DNA from: Chromohalobacter israelensis | Lineage (GTDB): Bacteria > Pseudomonadota > Gammaproteobacteria > Pseudomonadales > Halomonadaceae | Length of the DNA stretch: 64,000 bases | Assembly: GCA_000761475.1 (NCBI GenBank) | Contig: JQNW01000005.1 | Coordinates: 186,001-250,000 of the forward strand | Reading direction: 5' to 3' | Shown here: in pieces, positions 9,785-20,300 of the stretch | How positions within the stretch are numbered: the stretch's first letter is position 1 | How the letters are laid out: every line of letters starts with the position of its first letter | The notes under the pieces: model-generated | Told to the model about the DNA's origin: nothing | Databases searched by the model: none | The model's input: the letters and a program-made list of their open reading frames with translations, nothing else | Program-made: the position numbers and the translations under genes

Positions 9785-11986
9785 ATGCTGCCCACCTCGC
9801 TGACTCAACCGCTCAGACGCCTCTGGACCCTGGAGCCCTTCGCCTACAGCCTGCGTGTCTTCATCGCCCTGGCCGGTGCCATGGCGACGTGCTGGTACCT
9901 CGACGACATGGGCAAGCTGATCCCGCTGTTCCTGGGGATCATCGCCAGTGCTCTGGCGGAAACCGACGATACCTGGCAGGGGCGCCTGCAGGCGTTGCTG
10001 GTCACCCTGGTCTGTTTCGGCGTCGCGGCGCTGTCGGTGGAACTGACGTTCGCGCACCCGCTGGCGTTCGCGGTAGGACTCGGAGTGTCGAGCTTCGCCA
10101 TGACCATGCTTGGCGCGGTGGGACAACGTTACGCGACCATTGCCACCGCGACATTGATCTTGGCCATCTACACCATGATCAGCCTGGAACAGCGCGGTGG
10201 CGTGGCTCTGGGCGAGCTATGGCGAGAGCCCTTGCTGCTGGTGAGCGGCGCGGCCTGGTATGGCGCGATCTCGGTGGTGTGGTGTGCGCTGTTCTCGCGA
10301 CATCCCCTCAAGCTGAGTCTGGCTCAGGTCTTTCGTGAACTGGGCGTATACCTGAGTCTCAAGTCGGCGTTGTTCGAGCCCTTGCGCGGTCTGGACATCG
10401 AGCAGCGCCGCCTGGCGCTGGCCCGCCAGAATGGGCGTGTGGTGGCGGCGCTCAACCAGAGCAAGGAGATGATTTTCCGCCGCCTCGAGGGACAGCGCGG
10501 CGGGCGCAAGCTCAATCGCTACCTGCGCCTGTACTTCATTGCCCAGGACATTCACGAGCGGGCCAGCTCATCGCATTATCCGTATGGTGAACTGGCCGAG
10601 GCCTTCTTTCATCACGACATCCTGTTTCGCGCACAACGCCTGCTCGATCAGCAAGGGCGTACCTGCAAGGCGCTGAGCCGGGCGCTGCTTCTCGACCGTC
10701 CCTTCGATCACGGCCAAAGCGCCCAGGCGCTGGAAGATCTGAATGCCTCGCTGTCCCATCTGCGCGCCCAGCAGCGTGACGAATGGCGCGACCTGCTACG
10801 CTCGCTGGCGGCGCTGGCCGACAACCTGGCGACCCTGGAAGACAAGCTGGCGAGTGCCGACAACCCGGATGCGCGCGCCGACAACGAGGACAGCAGCCTG
10901 TTCGATCGCTCGCCGCGCGGGCTGGGAGACATCGCGGACCGCCTGCGCTCGCACCTGACCTTGTCGTCGCCGGTGTTTCGGCACGCGCTGCGCTTGAGCG
11001 TGACGCTGCTGGCGGGGTATGGCGTGCTGCACTGGATCCATCCCACCCAAGGCTACTGGATCCTGCTGACCAGCGTGTTCGTATGCCGCCCCAACTTCGG
11101 CGCCACCCGGCGGTTTCTGCGTCAGCGCATTCAGGGCACGGTGCTGGGGTTGATTGCGGGATGGGCGTTGATCACCTTGTTTCCCGCCGAGCCCATCCAG
11201 GCGCTGATCGCGGTAGCGGCCGGGGTTGCCTTCTTCGCCACTCGTGCACGTCATTACACGCTGGCGACGGCTGCGATCACGCTGATGGTGCTGTGTTGCT
11301 TCAATCAGGTCGGCGACGGGTTCGGGCTGATCTGGCCACGGTTGTTCGATACCTTGCTGGGGGCCGCGATCGCGGGCCTGGCGGTGCTGGTGATCCTGCC
11401 CGACTGGCAGGGACGCGGCCTGCATCGCCAGGCGGCCACGACGCTCGAGGCCAGTGCGGCCTATCTGCGTGCGATACTCGCGCAATACGCCCAGGGCAAG
11501 CGCGACGACCTCGCCTATCGGCTGGCGCGTCGCAATGCCCACAACGCCGATGCCACGCTGTCCACCTCGCTGGGCAACGTGTTGCTGGAGCCCGGACATT
11601 TCCGCAAGGACGCCGATCTCGGATTGCGCTTTCTGGTCCAGTCCCACACCTTGCTGGGATATCTCTCGGCCCTGGGCGCGCATCGCGGGGCGGCCGGTGC
11701 GGCGGGCGCCGACGATGCGGCGGTGATGGCGGCCGGTGAGGAAGTGGCCGATACCCTGGAGCACCTGGCCCGTCAACTGGCGGCGCGGGCGACTGTCGCG
11801 GTGCCGGAAGCGGCTCTGATGTCGCATGCCCGGGCGTTGGAAGCGGCGGCCGCCGAGGAAGCCGGCGACGAGCGCCGCCTGCTGCAGACCCAACTGGCGC
11901 TGGTCAGCCGACAGCTCGTCGCGGTGGGCGAGTCGGCGGAACGGCTTTCTGCCCAGGCCTCTCGCGAACAAGGCGATCTGAAGTAA
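9785..11986 (+). CDS. YccS/YhfK-type FUSC family inner-membrane protein
   Basis: About 733 residues with two clusters of transmembrane helices (about 20-190 and 395-530), each followed by a soluble cytoplasmic region: the YccS layout, which includes the FUSC-like domain. E. coli relatives are of similar length. Function is not settled; FUSC relatives export aromatic acids (AaeB) or fusaric acid. The start is placed at ATG 9785 (MLPTSLTQ), just after GAGAG; a TTG at 9773 is in frame. No membrane-fusion partner is adjacent, which argues against an AaeAB-type efflux pair. Confidence 0.82.
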   Translation: MLPTSLTQPLRRLWTLEPFAYSLRVFIALAGAMATCWYLDDMGKLIPLFLGIIASALAETDDTWQGRLQALLVTLVCFGVAALSVELTFAHPLAFAVGLGVSSFAMTMLGAVGQRYATIATATLILAIYTMISLEQRGGVALGELWREPLLLVSGAAWYGAISVVWCALFSRHPLKLSLAQVFRELGVYLSLKSALFEPLRGLDIEQRRLALARQNGRVVAALNQSKEMIFRRLEGQRGGRKLNRYLRLYFIAQDIHERASSSHYPYGELAEAFFHHDILFRAQRLLDQQGRTCKALSRALLLDRPFDHGQSAQALEDLNASLSHLRAQQRDEWRDLLRSLAALADNLATLEDKLASADNPDARADNEDSSLFDRSPRGLGDIADRLRSHLTLSSPVFRHALRLSVTLLAGYGVLHWIHPTQGYWILLTSVFVCRPNFGATRRFLRQRIQGTVLGLIAGWALITLFPAEPIQALIAVAAGVAFFATRARHYTLATAAITLMVLCCFNQVGDGFGLIWPRLFDTLLGAAIAGLAVLVILPDWQGRGLHRQAATTLEASAAYLRAILAQYAQGKRDDLAYRLARRNAHNADATLSTSLGNVLLEPGHFRKDADLGLRFLVQSHTLLGYLSALGAHRGAAGAAGADDAAVMAAGEEVADTLEHLARQLAARATVAVPEAALMSHARALEAAAAEEAGDERRLLQTQLALVSRQLVAVGESAERLSAQASREQGDLK

Positions 11987-12020
11987 GTCATGACTAACCT
12001 TGGCCGAGACGGCGAGAAAA

Positions 12021-12070
12021 CGTAACCGATAGTGCCGTCGAATCGCTCAAATAACAACAAAACGGTTACG
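12021..12070. promoter_or_regulatory. Spaced inverted repeat before the XRE regulator
   Basis: CGTAACCG (12021-12028) and CGGTTACG (12063-12070) form a perfect 8-bp inverted repeat, centres 42 bp apart (four helical turns), and end 33 bp before the regulator start. This arrangement could be a two-site operator for the regulator encoded downstream. Confidence 0.35.
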
Positions 12071-12103
12071 TCGTATCGGGGCGAGACGCCTTACTGTGCA
12101 GGC

Positions 12104-12544
12104 ATGGAAGATGCCAAGACTCAATTCGCCGCACGTCTGCGCGAGGCTATGCAACAGGCGGGTTATGCGCCCAAGCCGGCCATCCTGGAGCGTGAATTCA
12201 ATCTGCGTAACCCGGGACGCCCGGTGACGCTGCACGGCGTGCGCCGCTGGTTGCGCGGCGAGACGCTGCCGACCCAGGAAAAGCTCGTGGTGCTCGCCGA
12301 GTGGCTGAAGGTGCCGCCGGAAGCCTTGCGTTTCGGTACGCAGGTACGTCATCGCATCCGCGAGAGCGAGCAGCTATGGGAAGCCTTGAGCTACCGCGAG
12401 CGCGAGACGCTGGAGGTTTTTGCCAGCCTGCCGCCCAGCCAGCGTGCGATCGCCCGCGAGGTCATCATGGCGCTGGCCAAGGCCGGCAAGTGGGAGCGGC
12501 AGGCGGGCCTCCAGACCGACGACGATGAACCGCCTTCATCCTGA
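12104..12544 (+). CDS. XRE-like helix-turn-helix transcriptional regulator
   Basis: 146 residues. An N-terminal domain of about 80 residues reads as a lambda-repressor-like fold, with a recognition region VTLHGVRRWLRGETLPTQEKL followed by LAEWLKVPPEALRFG. The same N-terminal layout is common in short phage-like or stress regulators of pseudomonads and halomonads. The C-terminal half is helical with an acidic tail. The start is taken as ATG 12104; a GTG at 12032 would add 24 residues that look non-coding. The regulated genes are unknown; the perfect inverted repeat just upstream suggests self-control. Confidence 0.75.
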   Translation: MEDAKTQFAARLREAMQQAGYAPKPAILEREFNLRNPGRPVTLHGVRRWLRGETLPTQEKLVVLAEWLKVPPEALRFGTQVRHRIRESEQLWEALSYRERETLEVFASLPPSQRAIAREVIMALAKAGKWERQAGLQTDDDEPPSS

Positions 12545-12575
12545 CGCGCCTTCCCCCATGGTCGCGTCCATGACG

Positions 12576-14669
12576 TCATACCTGTCCGTAATGCCCGGCG
12601 TCTTCTCCCAGCCAGCGACGAATCAACGGCGTGGCCGCCTCGGGCGCCTCGTCGAGTAGCGCGCGTGCCAGGGGACTGATGGTGTCGAGCAGGTCGCGAT
12701 CGCGCTCCAGGTCGGCGATCTTCATCTGTGCCAGGCCCGTCTGACGGGTGCCGAGTACCTCGCCGGGGCCGCGCAACTCGAGATCCTTCTCGGCGATGCG
12801 GAAGCCGTCGCTCGTGTCGCGCATCACCCCGAGCCGCTCGCGCGAATGGTGCGACAGCGGCGGATGATACAGCAGCACACAGAAGCTTTCGGTCGCGCCG
12901 CGTCCCACGCGGCCACGCAACTGATGAAGCTGCGACAGCCCCAGGCGCTCGGGATTCTCGATGATCATCAGGCTGGCGTTGGGCACGTCCACCCCGACCT
13001 CGATCACCGTGGTGGCGACCAGCAGATCGAGCTCGCCGGACGTGAAAGCGGCCATGACCTCGGCTTTCTCGCCGGCTTTCATGCGCCCGTGCACCAGGCC
13101 GACCGCCAGGTCGGGCAGAGCCTCGCCCAGGTGGGCATGGGTCGCCTCGGCGGCCTGGCACGTCAGTGCCTCGGACTCCTCGATCAGCGTGCATACCCAA
13201 TAGGCTTGATGCCCCTCGGCGCAGGCGCGCCGGATGCGCTCGACCACCTCGGGGCGGCGTTCGTCGGGCACCGCCACCGTCTGAACAGGCGTACGGCCGG
13301 GCGGCAATTCGTCGATCATCGACAGGTCGAGATCGGCATAGGCGCTCATCGCCAGCGTGCGCGGGATCGGGGTGGCGGTCATGATCAACTGATGCGGAGT
13401 GAGGCCGCCGGCTTCGCCCTTCTGACGCAACGCCAGGCGCTGATGGACGCCGAAACGGTGCTGCTCGTCGATGATCGCCAAGCCCAGGCGATGAAACCGC
13501 ACATCGTCCTGGAACAGTGCATGCGTGCCCACGGCGACCTGCACACGACCATCGGCGATGGCCGCCTTGGTGTCCAGGCGCGCCTTGCCCTTGAGCTTGC
13601 CGGACAGCCAGCCGACCTCGATGCCCAGTGGCGCGAACCAGTCGCTGAAATTGCGATAGTGCTGCTCGGCGAGGATCTCGGTGGGCGCCATGATCGCCGC
13701 CTGGCAGCCACCGGCGATGGCGGTCAGGGCCGCCATCGCGGCGACCACGGTCTTGCCCGAGCCGACATCGCCCTGCACCAGGCGCAGCATGGGCACGGCG
13801 CGTTCCAGGTCGTGGCCGATTTCGTCGAGCACTCGCCGCTGCGCACCGGTCAGCGAGAACGGCAATTGGGTCAAGAAACGCGCTTGCAGGCCACGGCCGC
13901 CGCTCAGGGACGGGGCGCTGTCCGTCTGGATGCGCAGGCGTACCTGGCGCAGGCTGAGCTGGTGCGCGAGCAGTTCTTCCAGGGCCAGGCGGCGTTGCGC
14001 CGGATGCTTGCCCTCGGCGAGTTGCGCCACCGGTGCGTCGGGCGGAGGTTCGTGCAGGTAACGCAGCGACTCGACCAGGCCCGGCAAGCGAAAGCGCTGG
14101 CGCAGGCTATCGGGAATCCAGTCCGGCAGTGCCGCATCATCATCGTCGAGGCGCTTGAGGGCCTGCTGGACCAAGCCCCTCAGGCGGGGCTGGGCCAGCC
14201 CCTCGGTGGTGGGGTAGATCGGTGTCAGGTGTTCCTCGACCGGGGCGTCTTCCTGACGCAGCAGGCGGTATTCGGGGTGGTAGATCTCCAGCCCCGTGGC
14301 CCCGGCACGCGCCTCGCCGAACGCGCGCACCCGCATGCCGCGCACGAACTGCTGCTGCTGCGCGGGCGAGAAATGAAAGAACCGCAGGCTGAGAATTCCC
14401 GAGCCATCCTTGAGACGTACCAGCAGGCTGCGCCGTCGTCCCTTGACGATATCCGCGGCGGCGATTTCGCCCTCGACCACGGCCTCGGTGCCGGCGCGCA
14501 GGGTCCCGATCGGCGTGATGCGCGTACGGTCCTGATACCGCAACGGCAGATGGAAGAGCATGTCGGCGATACTGACGATACCCAGCCGGGCGAGCTTGGC
14601 GGTCAATGCCTCGCCCACCCCGGAGAGTTCGCCGACCGGTGCGTCCAGTGCCTGAGTCTCGGTGCTCAT
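12576..14669 (-). CDS. recG: ATP-dependent DNA helicase RecG
   Basis: About 697 residues. N-terminal wedge/OB domain, then SF2 helicase motifs: Walker A GDVGSGKTVVAAMAA, DEQH box (IIDEQHRFG), TATPIPRTL, and the late QLRGRVGRG. RecG regresses stalled forks and remodels recombination junctions. The start is ATG 14669, which overlaps the oxyR stop as ATGA; a longer start would run 30 bp into oxyR. This tight oxyR-recG coupling is the same as in Pseudomonas. Confidence 0.97.
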   Translation of the reverse strand: MSTETQALDAPVGELSGVGEALTAKLARLGIVSIADMLFHLPLRYQDRTRITPIGTLRAGTEAVVEGEIAAADIVKGRRRSLLVRLKDGSGILSLRFFHFSPAQQQQFVRGMRVRAFGEARAGATGLEIYHPEYRLLRQEDAPVEEHLTPIYPTTEGLAQPRLRGLVQQALKRLDDDDAALPDWIPDSLRQRFRLPGLVESLRYLHEPPPDAPVAQLAEGKHPAQRRLALEELLAHQLSLRQVRLRIQTDSAPSLSGGRGLQARFLTQLPFSLTGAQRRVLDEIGHDLERAVPMLRLVQGDVGSGKTVVAAMAALTAIAGGCQAAIMAPTEILAEQHYRNFSDWFAPLGIEVGWLSGKLKGKARLDTKAAIADGRVQVAVGTHALFQDDVRFHRLGLAIIDEQHRFGVHQRLALRQKGEAGGLTPHQLIMTATPIPRTLAMSAYADLDLSMIDELPPGRTPVQTVAVPDERRPEVVERIRRACAEGHQAYWVCTLIEESEALTCQAAEATHAHLGEALPDLAVGLVHGRMKAGEKAEVMAAFTSGELDLLVATTVIEVGVDVPNASLMIIENPERLGLSQLHQLRGRVGRGATESFCVLLYHPPLSHHSRERLGVMRDTSDGFRIAEKDLELRGPGEVLGTRQTGLAQMKIADLERDRDLLDTISPLARALLDEAPEAATPLIRRWLGEDAGHYGQV

Positions 14670-15586
14670 GCCGCCTGGATGCTTTGCTGCTGGCATGCGT
14701 CGATGGCCTCGGTCAGGGCATCGATGGCCTTGGGCCGCGGGAAGCTGGCGCGCCAGGCGATGGCCACCGTGCGACTCGGCACGCTATTGGCGAACGGCCG
14801 GCTCTCGAGCAGCCCCGACTCGTAGTGCCCGGTACCGATGGCCGACTTGGGCAATACCGTGATGCCCAGCCCGGATGCCACCATGTGGCGAATGGTTTCC
14901 AGCGAGCCGCCCTCGGCGATCAGGGTGTTGCTGGGATTGTTGAGCTGGTTGCTGATGGCCGGGCATGCCTCGAGAATCTGGTCGCGGAAGCAGTGTCCCT
15001 CGCCCAGCAGCAACAGCCGTTCCGTGAGCAGGTCTTCCTTGGCGATGGCGTCACGCTGGGCCCAGGGGTGCCCCGTGGGTATCAGCACCTCGAACGGCTC
15101 TTCGTAAATCGCCTTGGTCAGCACGTCCGGCTCGTTGAACGGCAGGGCGACGATGATGGCGTCGAGTTCGCCGCTGCGCAGTTTGCGACGAAGTTCCCCG
15201 GTGAAGCCCTCTTCGATGTACAGTGGCATCTGCGGAGCATGACGCGACAGCTCGGGGATCAAGTGCGGAAACAGGTAAGGCCCGATGGTGTAGATCGCGC
15301 CGATGCGCAGCGGACTCGCCAGCTGGTCCTTGCCTTCGGTGGCCATCTCCCTGATGAGGCTTGCCTGTTCCAGCACGCGTTGGGACTGCTCGACGATCTT
15401 CTCGCCCAGCGGCGTGACCTGTACGGTGGACTTGGAGCGTTCGAACAGCGCGATGCCCAGCTCTTCTTCCAGCTTCTTCACGGCGACCGACAGCGTGGGC
15501 TGCGACACGTAGCAGCGCTCGGCGGCGCGTCCGAAGTGGCGCTCCTGGGCCAAGGTTACGATATAACGGAGTTCTGTTAGAGTCAT
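14666..15586 (-). CDS. oxyR: Peroxide-sensing LysR regulator OxyR
   Basis: 306 residues. N-terminal LysR winged helix (YVSQPTLSVAVKKLE at about 26-40) and effector domain with the redox pair in GHCFRDQILEAC; the cysteines fall at residues 199 and 208, the same numbers as in E. coli OxyR. Peroxide drives a disulfide between them and activates catalase, peroxiredoxin and related genes. The stop overlaps the recG start by 4 bases, so both are made from one message. Confidence 0.97.
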   Translation of the reverse strand: MTLTELRYIVTLAQERHFGRAAERCYVSQPTLSVAVKKLEEELGIALFERSKSTVQVTPLGEKIVEQSQRVLEQASLIREMATEGKDQLASPLRIGAIYTIGPYLFPHLIPELSRHAPQMPLYIEEGFTGELRRKLRSGELDAIIVALPFNEPDVLTKAIYEEPFEVLIPTGHPWAQRDAIAKEDLLTERLLLLGEGHCFRDQILEACPAISNQLNNPSNTLIAEGGSLETIRHMVASGLGITVLPKSAIGTGHYESGLLESRPFANSVPSRTVAIAWRASFPRPKAIDALTEAIDACQQQSIQAA

Positions 15587-15647
15587 GATCTGGGCCTGTT
15601 CGGGCCTCCTGAGCGGCGCAATGGGTTCACTAAGGTACTCGGTGTCA

Positions 15648-15692
15648 GGGACTTTTTACCAAGGGACTTTTTACCAAGGGACTTTTTACCAA
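15648..15692. repeat. Three tandem copies of a 15-bp unit
   Basis: GGGACTTTTTACCAA is repeated three times without change (15648-15662, 15663-15677, 15678-15692), followed by the first bases of a fourth. It sits in the oxyR/epimerase divergent gap, ending 14 bp before the GTG start of the next gene. Confidence 0.95.
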
Positions 15693-15706
15693 GGGGCTAG
15701 GGAAAG

Positions 15707-16585
15707 GTGAAGAAATCGACACTGATTATTGGTTGTGGCGACATCGGCATCCAGCTGGGCAAGCGCCTGCTCGAGGCGGGCCAGCGTGTGATCGGCGTCC
15801 GCCGTCATGTCGCGCCACTCGAGGGCACGGGCATCGAGCCTCTGGCGCTGGATATCTCCGACCCCGCCGGGCTCGGGCACCTGCCCGACGCGGATACCGT
15901 AGTCTACATTCTGAGTGCCGAGCGTTTCGACGAGAACGCTTACGCCGAGGCCTATCCCAAGGGGCTCAAGGCGGTGCTCGGCGAACTCGAGACGCGTGCC
16001 ACGCCTCCACGGCGAGTGTTCTTCGTCTCCTCGACCAGCGTCTACGCCCAGCAGGCGGGCGAGGTCGTCGACGAAACCTCGGAGACGGTGCCCTCGGGCT
16101 TCTCCGGCGTGTTGATGCGCGAGGCCGAGCAGTCGCTGCTCGATCATCCGCTGCCCGGCACTGTGGTACGTTTTTCCGGCATTTACGGCCCGGGGCGCGA
16201 CCGCCTGATTCGCCAGGTCAAGGAGGGGCGCGTCGCGGCGGCGAATCCGCCGATGTATTCCAACCGCATCCACCGCGACGACTGTGCCGGTGTCCTGACC
16301 CACCTGATCGCCCTGGCGCAGGACGGCCAGCCGCTGGAGACGCTCTATCTGGCCAGTGACTGCGAGCCGACGCCGTTGCACGAAGTCATGACCTGGATGG
16401 CCGGCAAGCTCAAGGTCGAACTCACCGAGACCATCCAGTCGCCACTGCGTCGGCGTGCCAGCAAGCGCTGCGACAACACCCGGCTGCGTGACAGCGGCTA
16501 CCGCTTTCAGTATCCCACCTTTCGCGAGGGATACGAGGACGTTCTCAAGCAGGGCGGTTTCCTGACCGCCACGGAAAGCGCCTGA
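15707..16585 (+). CDS. YeeZ-like NAD-dependent epimerase/dehydratase (SDR family)
   Basis: 292 residues. Rossmann N-terminus STLIIGCGDIGIQLGKRL, then FFVSSTSVYAQQAGEVVDE (about 106-124) with the catalytic-region YxxxK altered, and GIYGPGRDR. This is the YeeZ group of extended SDRs, related to nucleotide-sugar epimerases; the substrate is unknown. Start is GTG 15707, supported by a purine-rich AGGGAAAG just before it; a normal ATG is absent. It is divergent from oxyR. A 15-bp repeat array lies directly in its leader. Confidence 0.85.
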   Translation: MKKSTLIIGCGDIGIQLGKRLLEAGQRVIGVRRHVAPLEGTGIEPLALDISDPAGLGHLPDADTVVYILSAERFDENAYAEAYPKGLKAVLGELETRATPPRRVFFVSSTSVYAQQAGEVVDETSETVPSGFSGVLMREAEQSLLDHPLPGTVVRFSGIYGPGRDRLIRQVKEGRVAAANPPMYSNRIHRDDCAGVLTHLIALAQDGQPLETLYLASDCEPTPLHEVMTWMAGKLKVELTETIQSPLRRRASKRCDNTRLRDSGYRFQYPTFREGYEDVLKQGGFLTATESA

Positions 16586-16620
16586 CGACTAACCTCGTCA
16601 ACCCGCTGAAAACCATGACA

Positions 16621-16640
16621 AAGCGCCTGCGGGCGCTTTT
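16621..16640. terminator. Bidirectional hairpin between epimerase and thpR
   Basis: AAGCGCC / GGCGCTT stem with a 4-base loop, followed by TTTTCTTTT on the plus strand and preceded by A residues. It fits shared termination of two convergent genes. Confidence 0.75.
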
Positions 16641-16661
16641 CTTTTATCTGCCGGGCGTGGT

Positions 16662-17192
16662 TCAGTGACGGCCGCGGTTGCACGCCAGCGTCCGATAGCG
16701 CGAGCCGCCGTCGTCGAGCTGCGATTCCACCAGGGCGAGACGGTCGAAGCGCCAGCGGATCGGGGTAGGCAGCCGTGACGCCGGTGCCGCGCGATCGGCC
16801 TGACGCACCAGGCTGACATGCGGGGTGAAGTCACGCTGCGGCGCGGTGAAGCCATGACGGGCCAGCGCCTGCCAGAGCTCGGCATCGAGCGCCATCAGCT
16901 CGGGACTCGACGCCTGGCTGCCCGCCCAGACGATGCGGGGCTTGGGGAAATGCCCGAGCCGATCCAGCGTCCACTCGCCCTGCAGCGCCGGCCAGGCCTG
17001 TGCGAGGGCGACGAGGGGGGCGATTCGGGCCTCGTCGACATTGCCCAGAAACGCCAGCGTGATATGCATGTTCGCCGCCGGCAGCGGGTAGCCGCCGCAG
17101 AGTGGCGCAAGGCGCTGAGCCTCGGCGGCCAGCGCCCGGCGAGTGGTGTCGTCGGGCCACAGGGCGAAGAAGAGTCGGCGAGAAACGGTCAC
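16662..17192 (-). CDS. thpR: RNA 2',3'-cyclic phosphodiesterase (2'-5' RNA ligase family)
   Basis: 176 residues with both catalytic HxT/S tetrapeptides of the 2H phosphoesterase family: HITLAFLG (about 43-50) and HVSLVR (about 123-128). ThpR opens 2',3'-cyclic phosphates on RNA ends; early work described reversible 2'-5' ligation. The start is ATG 17192. It is convergent with the epimerase gene and shares its terminator. Confidence 0.92.
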   Translation of the reverse strand: MTVSRRLFFALWPDDTTRRALAAEAQRLAPLCGGYPLPAANMHITLAFLGNVDEARIAPLVALAQAWPALQGEWTLDRLGHFPKPRIVWAGSQASSPELMALDAELWQALARHGFTAPQRDFTPHVSLVRQADRAAPASRLPTPIRWRFDRLALVESQLDDGGSRYRTLACNRGRH

Positions 17193-17333
17193 GATAGCGG
17201 CTCCCGGTGGGGTTGCCAGCAGGGTGACGCATCAGCCCTTCCTTGCCAACGGTGTCAGGCACGGTCCGCACGAGGCCTTTCTCCACAAGAAGGCCCATGG
17301 CTGCCCAGGCCGATCGCGCGCATGACATGCCGC

Positions 17334-20300
17334 TCATGCAGGTTCGTCGCCCTGCCGAGGGTGGCTTTCACCTTCCGGATTGCTTTCACCCTCCATCGTG
17401 GAGCCGTGACCCCGATCGAGCGGGCCGGCCAGCTTGCGCAGCGCGACGTAGAAGACCGGCGTCAGGAACAGGCCGAACAGGGTCACGCCGAGCATCCCGG
17501 CGAATACCGCGATCCCCAGCGCCTGACGCACCTCGGCCCCGGCGCCGTGCCCCAGCGCCAGCGGTATCACCGCCGCGGTGAAGGTGATCGAGGTCATGAT
17601 GATCGGACGCAGCCGCAACCGGCAGGCCTCCAGTGCCGCTTCCACCACGCCGCGCCCCTGGAACTCGAGCTCGCGGGCGAATTCGACGATCAGGATGGCG
17701 TTCTTGCAGGCCAGCCCGATCAGCACCACCAGGCCCACCTGGACGAAGACGTTGGTATCGCCGCCTGAGAGCCTGACGCCGACGAGTGCCGACAGCAGGC
17801 ACATCGGCACGATCAGGATCACCGCCAGCGGCAGGATCCAGCTTTCGTAGAGCGCCGCCAGCACCAGGAACACCAGCAGGACCGCCAGCGGGAACACCAC
17901 CAGCGCGGCATTGCCCTGAGTGGACTGCTGATAGCTGAGGTCGGTCCATTCGAAGTCGATGCCATCCGGCAGTACCCGTGCGCCGATATCGGACAGGACG
18001 CTCATCGCCTGGGGCGAGGAGAGCACCCGCGGGTCGGCCTCGCCGGCCAGGTCCGCCGCCGGGTAGCCGTTGAAGCGCAGCACCGGGTCGGGGCCGAAGC
18101 TCTGGCGGATATCGATCATCGAACCGATCGGCACCATGTCGCCCTGAGCGTTGCGGGTGCGCAGCCGGGCGATGTCCTCGACGCTGTCGCGATAGGGCGC
18201 GTCGGCCTGGGCGATGACCTGCCAGGTGCGGCCGAAGGTGTTGAAATCGTTGACGTAGGTGGAGCCAAGATAGGTCTGCAGGGTATCGAACAGGTCGCTC
18301 ACCGCCACGCCCTGGGTCTTGGCCTTGAGCCGGTCCACCTCGGCATCGAGCTGGGGCACGTTGGCCTGATAGCTGGTGATCGGATAGCTCATGCCCGGCG
18401 TCTGCACCACCGCGCCTTGGAAGGCGGTCACTGCCTCCTGCAGCGGGCCGTAGCCGAGGCCGCCGCGGTCCTCGATGAACAGCTGATAGCCCGAACCGTT
18501 GCCTAGCCCGAGAATCGGCGGCGGCATGAACGAGAACGCGATGCCATCCTTGAGACCGCCGATCTTGCCGGCGATCTCGGCATTGATCTCCGCCGCGGTG
18601 CGGGTGCGCTGATCGAACGGCTTCAGGGTCAGAAACGCCAGCCCGGTGTTAGCGGTGTTGGTGAACTGCAGCGCGTTGAGGCCGGGAAACGAGATGGCGT
18701 GTTCGACGCCGTCGGTCTCCATGGCGATGTCCACCACCTGACGCAGCAGGGCATCGGTGCGTGCCAGCGAAGCGCCCTCGGGAAGTTTCACGCCGGCAAT
18801 CAGGTACATCTTGTCCTGCACCGGAATGAACCCTGGCGGCACGATCTTCAACAGATAGCCGGTGGCCCCCAGCAGGACCAGGTAGACCACGAACACCGCG
18901 CCGCGACGGCGCAGGCTCCTCGACACCACGCCCTGGTAGCGCTTGGAGCTGGCGTTGAAGAAGCGGTTGAACGGTCGGAACAGCCAGCCGAACAGGACGT
19001 CGATCACCCGGGTCAGGCGATCCTTCGGAGCGTCGTGGGGCCTGAGCAGCATCGCCGCCAGGGCCGGTGACAGGGTCAGCGAGTTGATCGTCGAGATCAC
19101 CGTCGAGATGGCGATGGTCACCGCGAACTGGCGGTAGAACTGGCCGGTCACGCCGGAGAGGAACGCCATCGGCACGAACACCGCGCACAACACCAGGCCG
19201 ATGGCGACGATCGGGCCGGACACCTCGCGCATCGCCTGATGCGCGGCGGCGCGTGGCGCCAGCCCCTGGCCGATGTTGCGCTCCACGTTCTCCACCACCA
19301 CGATGGCGTCGTCGACGACGATGCCGATAGCGAGCACCAGCCCGAACAGCGTCAGGGTGTTGATCGAATACCCCAGCAGCAACAGCACCGCGAAGGTCCC
19401 CACCACCGAGACCGGCACCGCCAGCAGCGGAATCAGCGAAGCGCGCCAGGTCTGCAGGAACAGCGTCACCACCAGCACCACCAGCAGTATCGCCTCCAGT
19501 AGGGTCTGGACCACCGAGCGGATCGAGTCGCTGACGAACAGGGTGGTGTCGTAGACGGTGCGATATTCGACCCCCGGCGGGAACCGGGTGGCCAGCTCGT
19601 CCATGGTGCGGACCACCTGGTCGCGAATCTGCAGGGCGTTGGCGCCGGGCGACTGGAAGATGCCGATTGCCACCGCCTCCTTGCCGTCCAGCCGGGAGCG
19701 CAGGGTGTAGTCGCCCGCGCCCATCTCGAGCCGAGCGACATCGCGAAGCCGCAGGACTTCGCCATCCTCGCCGACCTTGAGTACGATGTTGCCGAATTCC
19801 TGCTCGGTGGACAGGCGCCCCTTGGCGTTGATCAGGGTCAGGAAATCACTGTTCGGCATCGGCTCGGCACCGATCTGGCCGGCGGAGACCTGAACGTTCT
19901 GTTCGCGCATGGCCGCGACCACATCACCGGCGGTGAGACCGTGAGAGGCGATGCGGTCGGGGTCCAGCCAGGCGCGCATGGCGTAATCGCCGCCGCCGAA
20001 CAGCTGCGCCTCGCCAACGCCGGAGATCTTCGCCAGCTGGTCGCGCACGTGCAGGCGCGCATAGTTGCGCAGATAAAGCGTGTCGTAGCTGTCATCCGGC
20101 GAGACCAGGTGCACCACCATCAGGAAGGTGGGGGACTGCTTCTGGGTGGTCACGCCCTGTCGCCTCACCGCTTCCGGCAACCGCGCCAGCGCCTGGCTGA
20201 CCCGGTTCTGGACGCGCACGGTGGCCTGTTCGGCATCCGTCCCGGGCTGGAAGGTGATGGTCATCTGCAAAACGCCATCGGAGCCGGCCACGGACTTGTA

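Noticed and set aside
12846-14825. 659-codon plus-strand frame opposite recG
   Set aside because: Shadow of recG; low-complexity translation and no ribosome site.
17193-17333. Minus-strand frame in the mexF-thpR gap reading like a regulator fragment (GLLVEKGLVRTVPD)
   Set aside because: Only about 45 codons before it runs into thpR in the wrong frame; no start signal; could be chance.
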